This document shows positions 27,550 to 40,711 of a stretch of 64,000 nt of DNA, one piece after another. Source of the stretch: Taudactylus pleione (Eukaryota; Chordata; Amphibia; Anura; Myobatrachidae). Position 1 is the stretch's first letter. Each line of letters begins with the position of its first letter. The translations under genes were made by a program, and so were the position numbers. The stretch lies in contig JAUIMM010000202.1 of assembly GCA_031769625.1 (NCBI GenBank), forward strand, positions 8,232,001-8,296,000, in the 5' to 3' direction. Below the pieces are notes generated by a model. It had not been told where the DNA came from. It was given only the letters and a program-made list of their open reading frames with translations, and made no database searches.

Positions 27550-30500
27550 GTTGACTTAAGCACATTTGCCTCTGTATATAGCATTGTTAAGTATTATGTT
27601 AATACAATGTTATCTTTTGCAAAAATAGAGTTCAATAAATTAATGTATTGTGTTTATACATTGTTGTGTTGGAGAAAAGGGTCTTGATTCCCTGATTGGC
27701 TCAAAAATAGCTTAAATTTAAAATGGTGTTTCATAACTAGCTAAGCCTTAATCTTTACAGTTTGAGGCTTTCCAAAAAGGAGAAACAGTGCAAACGCACC
27801 TGCTAAAGATCCAGCGATGGCGGCAAACCTCACAGAATGATCCTTCTTCTGACAGGTAAGTGCTACTAATGGAAGTCATCAAGCAGACACTTCCTGCCAA
27901 AATACTGTGTATGCTTTGATCATCCAGAACTTTCATCCTACTGATCCTGGAGCTCCATGGGGTCCCACGTAGTGAACAGTGTCATTCCTCTGCAAATGAC
28001 TCATGTCTCTATCTTCTCAGCAAAAGACTCCTAAGTTGCATCTTGACTGTAGACAACATCAGCAGTGGAGAAGAAGGCCAGCCATTTACCTCTTGGCATC
28101 AGGGTGGAAACCAAACAGTGGTCAAAGAAAGATTCCTTCTAAATTGGTGTACTCTACTGCTGTATTACGACACTTTATTATATTGTTTGGCATCATATTT
28201 ACCTAATGTTATCTGCCGTAGCATTTTGGCCCTATATAAAATGTTGATGTATCACTGTTATGAATTGTTATCTGCTGCATTTTAACTTTATGTTTAGCAT
28301 TATTATATATGTTATACACTTTTTACCTGTATGACATAGTATAATGTGCTTATATTACCATCATGCATTGTCTATATTATTTGTACATTGCCGCAGTATT
28401 ATATTTTAAGATTAAATTGTAATGTAATAGTTATATGTTGTTGACTTAAGCACATTTGCCTCTGTATATAGCATTGTTATGTATTATGTTAACACAATAT
28501 TATCTTTTGCAAAAATAGAGTTCAATAAATTAATGTATTGTGTTTATACATTGTTGTGTTGGAGAAAAGGGTCTTGATTCCCTGATTGGCTCAAAAATAG
28601 CTTAAATTTAAAATGGTGTTTCATAACTAGCTAAGCCTTAATCTTTACAGTTTGAGGCTTTCCAAAAAGGAGAAACAGTGCAAACGCACCTGCTAAAGAT
28701 CCAGCGATGGCGGCAAACCTCACGGAATGATCCTTCTTGTGACAGGTAAGTGCTACTAATGGAAGTCATCAAGCAGATACTTCCTGCCAAAATACTGTGT
28801 ATGCTTTGATCATCCAGAACTTTCATCCTACTAAACCTGGAGCTCCATGGGGTACCACATAGTGAACACTGTCATTCCTCTGCAAATGACTCAGGTCTCT
28901 ATCTTCTCAAAAAAAGACTCCTAAGTTCCATCTTGACTGTAGACAAGATCAGCAGTGGAGAAGAAGGCCAGCCATTTACCTCTTGGCATCAGGGTGGAGA
29001 CCAAACAGTGGTCAAAGAAAGATTCCTTCTAAATTGGTGTACTCTACCGCTGTATTACGACACATTATTACATCGTTTGGCATCTTATTTACCTAATGTT
29101 ATCTGCCGTAGCATTTTGTCCCTATATAAAATGTTGATGTATCACTGCTATGAATTGTTATCTGCTGCATTTTAACTTTATGTTTAACATTGTTATATAT
29201 GTTATACACTTTTTACCTGTATGACATAGTATAATGTGCTTATATTACCATCATGCATTGTCTATATTATTTGTACATTGCCGCAGTATTATGTTTTAAG
29301 ATTAAATTGTAATGTAAAAGTTATATGTTGTTGACTTAAGCACATTTGCCTCTGTATATAGCATTGTTATGTATTATGTTAATACAATGTTATCGTTTGC
29401 AAAAAAGTGTTCAATAAATTAATGTATTGTGTTTATACATTGTTGTGTTGGAGAAAAGGGTCTTGATTCCCTGATTGGCTCAAAAATAGCTTAAATTTAA
29501 AATGGTGTTTCATAACTAGCTAAGCCTTAATCTTTACAGTTTGAGGCTTTCCAAAAAGGAGAAACAGTGCAAACGCACCTGCTAAAGATCCAGCGATGGC
29601 GGCAAACCTCACAGAATGATCCTTCTTCTGACAGGTAAGTGCTACTAATGGACGTCATCTAGCAGACACTTCCTGCCAAAATACTGTGTATGCTTTGATC
29701 ATCCAGAACTTTCATCCTACTGATCCTGGAGCTCCATGGGGTCCCACGTAGTGAACACTGTCATTCCTATGCAAATGACTCATGTTTCTATCTTCTCAGC
29801 AAAAGACTCCTAAGTTCCATGTAGACTGTAGACAACATCAGCAGTGGAGAAGAAGGCCAGCCATTTACCTCTTGGCATCAGGGTGGAGACCAAACAGTGG
29901 TCAAAGAAAGATTCCTTCTAGATTGGTGTACTCTACCGCTGTATTACGACACTTTATTATATTGTTTGGCATCATATTTACCTAATGTTATCTGTCGTAG
30001 CATTTTGTCCCTATATAAAATGTTGATGTATCACTGTTATGAATTGTTATCTGCTGCATTTTAACTTTATGTTTAACATTGTTATATATGTTATACACTT
30101 TTTACCTGTATGACATAGTATAATGTGCTTATATTACCATCATGCATTGTCTATATTATTTGTACATTGCCGCAGTATTATGTTTTAAGATTAAATTGTA
30201 ATATAATAGTTAAATGTTGTTGACTTAAGCATATTTGCCTCTGTATAAAGCATTGTTATGTATTATGTTAATACAATGTTATCGTTTGCAAAAAAAGTGT
30301 TCAATAAATTAATGTATTGTGTTTATACATTGTTGTGTTGGAGTAAAGGGTCTTGATTCCATGATTGGCTCAAAAATAGTTTAAATTTAAAATGGTGTTT
30401 CTTAACTAGCTAAGCCTTAATCTTTACAGTTTGAGGCTTTCCAAAAAGGAGAAACAGTGCAAACGCACCTGCTAAAGATCTAGCGATGGCGGCAAACCTC

Positions 30501-33500
30501 ACAGAATGATCCTTCTTCTGACAGGTAAGTGCTACTAATGGACGTCATCAAGCAGACACTTCCTGCCAAAATACTGGGTATGCTTTGATCATCCAGAACT
30601 TTCATCCTACTGATCCTGGAGCTCCATGGGGTCCCACGTAGTGAACACTGTCATTCCTAGGCAAATGACTCATGTTTCTATCTTCTCAGCAAAAGACTCC
30701 TAAGTTCCATCTAGACTGTAGACAACATCAGCAGTGGAGAAGAAGGCCAGCCATTTACCTCTTGGCATCAGGGTGGAGACCAAACAGTGGTCAAAGAAAG
30801 ATTCCTTCTAGATTGGTGTACTCTACCGCTGTATTACGACACTTTATTATATTGTTTGGCATCATATTTACCTAATGTTATCTGTCATAGCATTTTGTCC
30901 CTATATAAAATGTTGATGTATCACTGTTATGAATTGTTATCTGCTGCATTTTAACTTTATGTTTAACATTGTTATGTATGTTATACACTTTTTACCTGTA
31001 TGACATAGTATAATGTGCTTATATTACCATCATGCATTGTCTATATTATTTGTACATTGCCGCAGTATTATGTTTTAAGATTAAATTGTAATATAATAGT
31101 TAAATGTTGTTGACTTAAGCATATTTGCCTCTGTATAAAGCATTGTTATGTATTATGTTAATACAATGTTATCGTTTGCAAAAAAAGTGTTCAATAAATT
31201 AATGTATTGTGTTTATACATTGTTGTGTTGGAGTAAAGGGTCTTGATTCCATGATTGGCTCAAAAATAGTTTAAATTTAAAATGGTGTTTCATAACTAGC
31301 TAAGCCTTAATCTTTACAGTTTGAGGCTTTCCAAAAAGGAGAAACAGTGCAAACGCACCTGCTAAAGATCTAGCGATGGCGGCAAACCTCACAGAATGAT
31401 CCTTCTTCTGACAGGTAAGTGCTACTAATGGACGTCATCAAGCAGACACTTCCTGCCAAAATACTGGGTATGCTTTGATCATCCAGAACTTTCATCCTAC
31501 TGATCCTGGAGCTCCATGGGGTCCCATGTAGTGAACAGTGTCATTCCTCTGCAAATGACTCATGTCTCTATTTTCTCAGCAAAAGACTCCTAAGTTGCAT
31601 CTTGACTGTAGACAACATCAGCAGTGGAGAAGAAGGACAGCCATTTACCTCTTGGCATCAGGGTGGAGACCAAACAGTGGTCAAAGAAAGATTCCTTCTA
31701 AATTGGTGTACTCTACTGCTGTATTACAACACTTTATTATATTGTTTGGCATCATATTTACCTAATGTTATCTGCCATAGCATTTTGGCCCTATATAAAA
31801 TGTTGATGTATCACTGTTATGAATTGTTATCTGCTGCATTTTAACTTTATGTTTAGCATTATTATATATGTTATACACTTTTTACCTGTATGACATAGTA
31901 TAATGTGCTTATATTACCATCATGCATTGTCTATATTATTTGTACATTGCCGCAGTATTATGTTTTAAGATTAAATTGTAATGTAATAGTTATATGTTGT
32001 TGACTTAAGCACATTTGCCTCTGTATATAGCATTGTTAAGTATTATGTTAATACAATGTTATCTTTTGCAAAAATAGAGTTCAATAAATTAATGTATTTT
32101 GTTTATACATTGTTGTGTTGGAGAAAAGGGTCTTGATTCCCTGATTGGCTCAAAAATAGCTTAAATTTAAAATGGTGTTTCATAACTAGCTAAGCCTTAA
32201 TCTTTACAGTTTGAGGCTTTCCAAAAAGGAGAAACAGTGCAAACGCACCTGCTAAAGATCCAGCGATGGCGGCAAACCTCACAGAATGATCCTTCTTCTG
32301 ACAGGTAAGTGCTACTAATGGAAGTCATCAAGCAGACACTTCCTGCCAAAATACTGTGTATGCTTTGATCATCCAGAACTTTCATCCTACTGATCCTGGA
32401 GCTCCATGGGGTCCCACATAGTGAACAGTGTCATTCCTCTGCAAATGACTCATGTCTCTATCTTCTCAGCAAAAGACTCCTAAGTTGCATCTTGACTGTA
32501 GACAACATCAGCAGTGGAGAAGAAGGCCAGCCATTTACCTCTTGGCATCAGGGTGGAAACCAAACAGTGGTCAAAGTAAGATTCCTTCTAAATTGGTGTA
32601 CTCTACTGCTGCATTACGACACTTTATTATATTGTTTGGCATCATATTTACCTAATGTTATCTGCCGTAGCATTTTGGCCCTATATAAAATGTTGATGTA
32701 TCACTGTTATGAATTGTTATCTGCTGCATTTTAACTTTATGTTTAGCATTATTATATATGTTATACACTTTTTACCTGTATGACATAGTATAATGTGCTT
32801 ATATTACCATCATGCATTGTCTATATTATTTGTACATTGCAGCAGTATTATATTTTAAGATTAAATTGTAATGTAATAGTTACATGTTGTTGACTTAAAC
32901 ACATTTGCCTCTGTATATAGCATTGTTATGTATTATGTTAACACAATATTATCTTTTGCAAAAATAGAGTTCAATAAATTAATGTATTGTGTTTATACAT
33001 TGTTGTGTTGGAGAAAAGGGTCTTGATTCCCTGATTGGCTCAAAAATAGCTTAAATTTAAAATGGTGTTTCATAACTAGCTAAGCCTTAATCTTTACAGT
33101 TTGAGGCTTTCCAAGAAGGAGAAACAGTGCAAACGCACCTGCTAAAGATCCAGCGATGGCGGCAAACCTCACGGAATGATCCTTCTTGTGACAGGTAAGT
33201 GCTACTAATGGAAGTCATCAAGCAGATACTTCCTGCCAAAATACTGTGTATGCTTTGATCATCCAGAACTTTCATCCTACTGAACCTGGAGCTCCATGGG
33301 GTCCCACATAGTGAACACTGTCATTCCTCTGCAAATGACTCAGGTCTCTATCTTCTCAAAAAAAGACTCCTAACTTCCATCTTGACTGTAGACAAGATCA
33401 GCAGTGGAGAAGAAGGCCAGCCATTTACCTCTTGGCATCAGGGTGGAGACCAAACAGTGGTCAAAGAAAGATTCCTTCTAAATTGGTGTACTCTACCGCT

Positions 33501-35050
33501 GTATTACGACACATTATTACATTGTTTGGCATCTTATTTACCTAATGTTATCTGCCGTAGCATTTTGTCCCTATATAAAATGTTGATGTATCACTGCTAT
33601 GAATTGTTATCTGCTGCATTTTAACTTTATGTTTAGCATTATTATATATGTTATACACTTTTTACCTGTATGACATAGTATAATGTGCTTATATTACCAT
33701 CATGCATTGTCTATATTATTTGTACATTGCCGCAGTATTATGTTTTAAGATTAAATTGTAATGTAAAAGTTATATGTTGTTGACTTAAGCACATTTGCCT
33801 CTGTATATAGCATTGGTATGTATTATGTTAATACAATGTTATCGTTTGCAAAAAAGTGTTCAATAAATTAATGTATTGTGTTTATACATTGTTGTGTTGG
33901 AGAAAAGGGTCTTGATTCCCTGATTGGCTCAAAAATAGCTTAAATTTAAAATGGTGTTTCATAACTAGCTAAGTCTTAATCTTTACAGTTTGAGGCTTTC
34001 CAAAAAGGAGAAACAGTGCAAACGCACCTGCTAAAGATCCAGCGATGGCGGCAAACCTCACAGAATGATCCTTCTTCTGACAGGTAAGTGCTACTAATGG
34101 ACGTCATCTAGCAGACACTTCCTGCCAAAATACTGTGTATGCTTTGATCATCCAGAACTTTCTTCCTACTGATCCTGGAGCTCCATGGGGTCCCACGTAG
34201 TGAAAACTGTCATTCCTATGCAAATGACTCATGTTTCTATCTTCTCAGCAAAAGACTCCTAAGTTCCATCTAGACTGTAGATAACATCAGCAGTGGAGAA
34301 GAAGGCCAGCCATTTACCTCTTGGCATCAGGGTGGAGACCAAACAGTGGTCAAAGAAAGATTCCTTCTAGATTGGTGTACTCTACTGCTGTATTACGACA
34401 CTTTATTATATTGTTTGGCATCATATTTACCTAATGTTATCTGTCGTAGCATTTTGTCCCTATATAAAATGTTGATGTATCACTGTTATGAATTGTTATC
34501 TGCTGCATTTTAACTTTATGTTTAACATTGTTATATATGTTATACACTTTTTACCTGTATGACATAGTATAATGTGCTTATATTACCATCATGCATTGTC
34601 TATATTATATGTACATTGCCGCAGTATTATGTTTTAAGATTAAATTGTAATATAATAGTTAAATGTTGTTGACTTAAGCATATTTGCCTCTGTATAAAGC
34701 ATTGTTATGTATTATGTTAATACAATGTTATCGTTTGCAAAAAAAGTGTTCAATAAATTAATGTATTGTGTTTATACATTGTTGTGTTGGAGAAAAGGGT
34801 CTTGATTCCATGATTGGCTCAAAAATAGTTTAAATTTAAAATGGTGTTTCATAACTAGCTAAGCCTTAATCTTTACAGTTTGAGGCTTTCCAAAAAGGAG
34901 AAACAGTGCAAACGCACCTGCTAAAGATCTAGCGATGGTGGCAAACCTCACAGAATGATCCTTCTTCTGACAGGTAAGTGCTACTAATGGACGTCATCAA
35001 GCAGACACTTCCTGCCAAAATACTGGGTATGCTTTGATCATCCAGACCTT
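27550..35050 (+). repeat. Higher-order repeat with 4,449-bp (five-unit) period
   Basis: Units from about 27.55-30.6 kb recur at about 32.0-35.05 kb. Markers at the same offset: 'attgttaagtatt' (27,585 and 32,034), 'ggtggaaaccaaac' (about 28,105 and 32,554), 'gcagatacttcc' with 'cttgtgacag' (units 33 and 38), 'actgctatgaatt', and 'aagatctagcg' with 'gttaaatgttg' (units 35 and 40). The match shifts to a four-unit register after unit 40 (34,879 resembles 31,320), so the pattern is layered. Confidence 0.7.
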
Positions 35051-37149
35051 TCATCCTACTGATCCTGGAGCTCCATGGGGTCCCACATAGTGAACAGTGT
35101 CATTCCTCTGCAAATGACTCATGTCTCTATCTTCTCAGCAAAAGACTCCTAAGTTGCATCTTGACTGTAGACAACATCAGCAGTGGAGAAGAAGGCCAGC
35201 CATTTACCTCTTGGCATCAGGGTGGAGACCAAACAGTGGTCAAAGAAAGATTCCTTCTAAATTGGTGTACTCTACTGCTGTATTACGACACTTTATTATA
35301 TTGTTTGGCATCATATTTACCTAATGTTATCTGCCGTAGCATTTTGGCCCTATATAAAATGTTGATGTATCACTGTTATGAATTGTTATCTGCTGCATTT
35401 TAACTTTATGTTTAGCATTATTATATATGTTATACACTTTTTACCTGTATGACATAGTATAATGTGCTTATATTACCATCATGCATTGTCTATATTATTT
35501 GTACATTGCCGCAGTATTATGTTTTAAGATTAAATTGTAATGTAATAGTTATATGTTGTTGACTTAAGCACATTTGCCTCTGTATATAGCATTGTTAAGT
35601 ATTATGTTAATACAATGTTATCTTTTGCAAAAATAGAGTTCAATAAATTAATGTATTGTGTTTATACATTGTTGTGTTGGAGAAAAGGGTCTTGATTCCC
35701 TGATTGGCTCAAAAATAGCTTAAATTTAAAATGGTGTTTCATAACTAGCTAAGCCTTAATCTTTACAGTTTGAGGCTTTCCAAAAAGGAGAAACAGTGCA
35801 AACGCACTTGCTAAAGATCCAGCGATGGCGGCAAACCTCACGGAAAGATCCTTCTTGTGACAGGTAAGTGCTACTAATGGAAGTCATCAAGCAGATACTT
35901 CCTGCCAAAATACTGTGTATGCTTTGATCATCCAGAACTTTCATCCTACTGAACCTGGAGCTCCATGGGGTCCCACATAGTGAACACTGTCATTCCTCTG
36001 CAAATGACTCAGGTCTCTATCTTCTCAAATAAAGACTTCTAAGTTCCATCTTGACTGTAGACAAGATCAGCAGTGGAGAAGAAGGCCAGCCATTTACCTC
36101 TTGGCATCAGGGTGGAGACCAAACAGTGGTCAAAGAAAGATTCCTTCTAAATTAGTGTACTCTACCGCTGTATTACGACACATTATTACATTGTTTGGCA
36201 TCATATTTACCTAATGTTATCTGCCGTAGCATTTTATCCCTATATAAAATGTTGATGTATGACTGTTATGAATTGTTATCTGCTGGATTTTAACTTTGTG
36301 TTTAACATTGTTATATATGTTATACACTTTTTACCTGTATGACATAGTATAATGTGCTTATATTACCATCATGCATTATCTATATTATTTATACATTGCC
36401 GCAGTATTATGTTTTAAGATTAAATTGTAATGTAATAGTTATATGTTGTTGACTTAACCATATTTGCCTCTGTATAAAGCATTGTTATGTATTATGTTAA
36501 TATAATGTTATCGTTTGCAAAAAAGTGTTCAATAAATTAATGTATTGTGTTTATACATTGTTGTGTTGGAGAAAAGGGTCTTGATTCCCTGATTGGCTCA
36601 AAAATGTTTTAAATTTAAAATGGTGTTTCATAACTAGCTAAGCCTTAATCTTTACAGTTTGAGGCTTTCCAAAAAGGAGAAACAGTGCAAACGCACCTGC
36701 TAAAGATCCAGCGATGGCGGCAAACCTCACAGAATGATCCTTCTTCTGACAGGTAAGTGCTACTAATGGACGTCATCTAGCAGACACTTCCTGCCAAAAT
36801 ACTGTGTATGCTTTGATCATCCAGAACTTTCATCCTACTGATCCTGGAGCTCCATGAGGTCCCACATAGTGAACACTGTCATTCCTCTGCAAATGACTCA
36901 TGTTTCTATCTTCTCTGCAAAAGACTCCTAAGTTCCATCTTGACTGTAGACAACATCAGCAGTGGAGAAGAAGGCCAGCCATTTACCTCTTGGCATCAGG
37001 GTGGAGACCAAACAGTGGTCAAAGAAAGATTCCTTCTAAATTGGTGTATTCTACCGCTGTATTACGACACTTTATTATATTGTTTGGCATCATATTTACC
37101 TAATGTTATCTGCCGTAGCATTTTGTCCCTATATAAAATGTTGATGTAT

Positions 37150-40100
37150 CACTGTTATGAATTGTTATCTGCTGCATTTTATCTTAATGTTTAACATTGC
37201 TATATATGTTATACTCTTTTTACCTCTATGACATAGTATAATGTGCTTATATTACCATCATGCATTGTCTATATTATTTGTACATTGCCGCAGTATTATG
37301 TTTTAAGATTAAATTGTAATATAATAGTTATATGTTGTTGACTTAAGCACATTTGCCTCTGTATATAGCATTGTTAAGTATTATGTTAATACAATGTTAT
37401 CTTTTGCAAAAATAGAGTTCAATAAATTAATGTATTGTGTTTATACATTGTTGTGTTGGAGAAAATGGTCTTGATTCAATGATTGGCTCAAAAATGTTTT
37501 AAATTTAAAATGGTGTTACATAACTAGCTAAGCCTTAATCTTTACAGTTTGAGGCTTTCCAAAAAGGAGAAACAGTGCAAACGCACCTGCTAAAGATCCA
37601 GCGAAGGCGGGAAACCTCACAGAATGATCCTTCTTCTGACAGGTAAGTGCTACTAATGGAAGTCATCAAGCAGACACTTCCTGGGAAAAATACTGTGTAT
37701 GCTTTGATCATCCAGAACTTTCATCCTACTGATCCTGGAGCTCCATGGGGTCCCACGTAGTGAACAGTGTCATTCCTCTGCAAATGACTCATGTCTCTAT
37801 CTTCTCAGCAAAAGACTCCTAAGTTGCATCTTGACTGTAGACAACATCAGCAGTGGAGAAGAAGGCCAGCCAATTACCTCTTGGCATCAGGGTGGAAACC
37901 AAACAGTGGTCAAAGAAAGATTCCTTCTAAAGTGGTGTACTCTACTGCTGTATTACGACACTTTATTATATTGTTTGGCATCATATTTACCTAATGTTAT
38001 CTGCCGTAGCATTTTGGCCCTATATAAAATGTTGATGTATCACTGCTATGAATTGTTATCTGCTGCATTTTATCTTTATGTTTAGCATTATTATATATGT
38101 TATACACTTTTTACCTGTATGACATAGTATTATGTGCTTATATTACCATCATGCATTGTCTATATTATTTGTACATTGCCGCAGTATTATGTTTTAAGAT
38201 TAAAGTGTAATGTAATAGTTATATGTTGTTGACTTAAGCACATTTGCCTCTGTATATAGCATTGTTATGTATTATGCTAATACAATGTTATCTTTTGCAA
38301 AAATAGAGTTCAATAAATTAATGTATTGTGTTTATACATTGTTGTGTTGGAGAAAAGGGTCTTGATTCCCTGATTGGCTCAAAAATAGCTTAAATTTAAA
38401 ATGGTGTTTCATAACTAGCTAAGCCTTAATCTTTACAGTTTGAGGCTTTCCAAAAAGGAGAAACAGTGCAAACGCACCAGCTAAAGATCCAGCGATGGCG
38501 GCAAACTTCACGGAATGATCCTTCTTCTGAAAGGTAAGTGCTACTAATGGAAGTCATCAAGCAGACACTTCCTGCCAAAATACTGGGTATGCTTTGATCA
38601 TCCAGAACTTTCATCCTACTGATCCTGGAGCTCCATGGGGTCCCACGTAGTGAACAGTGTCATTCCTCTGCAAATGACTCATGTCTCTATCTTCTCAGCA
38701 AAAGACTCCTAAGTTGCATTTTGACTGTAGACAACATCAGCAGTGGAGAAGAAGGCCAGCCATTTACCTCTTGGCATCAGGGTGGAGACCAAACAGTGGT
38801 CAAAGAAAGATTTCTTCTAAATTGGTGTACTCTACTGCTGTATTACGACACTTTATTATATTGTTTGGCATCATATTTTCCTAATGTTATCTGCCGTAGC
38901 ATTTTGTCCCTATATAAAATGTTGATGTATCACTGTTATGAATTGTTATCTGCTGCATTTTATCTTAATGTTTAACATTGCTATATATGTTATACTCTTT
39001 TTACCTCTATGACATAGTATAATGTGCTTATATTACCATCATGCATTGTCTATATTATTTGTACATTGCCGCAGTATTATGTTTTAAGATTAAATTGTAA
39101 TATAATAGTTATATGTTGTTGACTTAAGCACATTTGCCTCTGTATATAGCATTGTTAAGTATTATGTTAATACAATGTTATCTTTTGCAAAAATAGAGTT
39201 CAATAAATTAATGTATTGTGTTTATACATTGTTGTGTTGGAGAAAATGGTCTTGATTCCCTGATTGGCTCAAAAATGTTTTAAATTTAAAATGGTGTTAC
39301 ATAACTAGCTAAGCCTTAATCTTTACAGTTTGAGGCTTTCCAAAAAGGAGAAACAGTGCAAACGCACCTGCTAAAGATCCAGCGAAGGCGGGAAACCTCA
39401 CAGAATGATCCTTCTTCTGACAGGTAAGTGCTACTAATGGAAGTCATCAAGCAGACACTTCCTGGGAAAAATACTGTGTATGCTTTGATCATCCAGAACT
39501 TTCATCCTACTGATCCTGGAGCTCCATGGGGTCCCACGTAGTGAACAGTGTCATTCCTCTGCAAATGACTCATGTCTCTATCTTCTCAGCAAAAGACTCC
39601 TAAGTTGCATCTTGACTGTAGACAACATCAGCAGTGGAGAAGAAGGCCAGCCAATTACCTCTTGGCATCAGGGTGGAAACCAAACAGTGGTCAAAGAAAG
39701 ATTCCTTCTAAAGTGGTGTACTCTACTGCTGTATTACGACACTTTATTATATTGTTTGGCATCATATTTACCTAATGTTATCTGCCGTAGCATTTTGGCC
39801 CTATATAAAATGTTGATGTATCACTGCTATGAATTGTTATCTGCTGCATTTTAACTTTATGTTTAGCATTATTATATATGTTATACACTTTTTACCTGTA
39901 TGACATAGTATTATGTGCTTATATTACCATCATGCATTGTCTATATTATTTGTACATTGCCGCAGTATTATGTTTTAAGATTAAAGTGTAATGTAATAGT
40001 TATATGTTGTTGACTTAAGCACATTTGCCTCTGTATATAGCATTGTTATGTATTATGCTAATACAATGTTATCTTTTGCAAAAATAGAGTTCAATAAATT

Positions 40101-40711
40101 AATGTATTGTGTTTATACATTGTTGTGTTGGAGAAAAGGGTCTTGATTCCCTGATTGGCTCAAAAATAGCTTAAATTTAAAATGGTGTTTCATAACTAGC
40201 TAAGCCTTAATCTTTACAGTTTGAGGCTTTCCAAAAAGGAGAAACAGTGCAAACGCACCAGCTAAAGATCCAGCGATGGCGGAAAACTTCACGGAATGAT
40301 CCTTCTTCTGAAAGGTAAGTGCTACTAATGGAAGTCATCAAGCAGACACTTCCTGCCAAAATACTGTGTATGCTTTGATCATCCAGAACTTTCATCCTAC
40401 TGATCCTGGAGCTCCATGGGGTCCCACGTAGTGAACAGTGTCATTCCTCTGCAAATGACTCATGTCTCTATCTTCTCAGCAAAAGACTCCTAAGTTGCAT
40501 TTTGACTGTAGACAACATCAGCAGTGGAGAAGAAGGCCAGCCATTTACCTCTTGGCATCAGGGTGGAGACCAAACAGTGGTCAAAGAAAGATTTCTTCTA
40601 AATTGGTGTACTCTACTGCTGTATTACGACACTTTATTATATTGTTTGGCATCATATTTTCCTAATGTTATCTGCCGTAGCATTTTGGCCCTATATAAAA
40701 TGTTGATGTAT
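37150..40711 (+). repeat. Dimeric higher-order repeat (1,781-bp period, two copies)
   Basis: Two successive two-unit blocks, about 37,150-38,930 and 38,931-40,711. They share 'cgaaggcgggaaacc' (37,603 and 39,384), 'cctgggaaaaatac', 'tagtattatgtgc', 'attatgctaatac' and 'accagctaaagatcc' at a 1,781 bp offset. The first variant 'ttttatcttaatgtt' occurs at 37,177 and 38,958. Confidence 0.75.
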
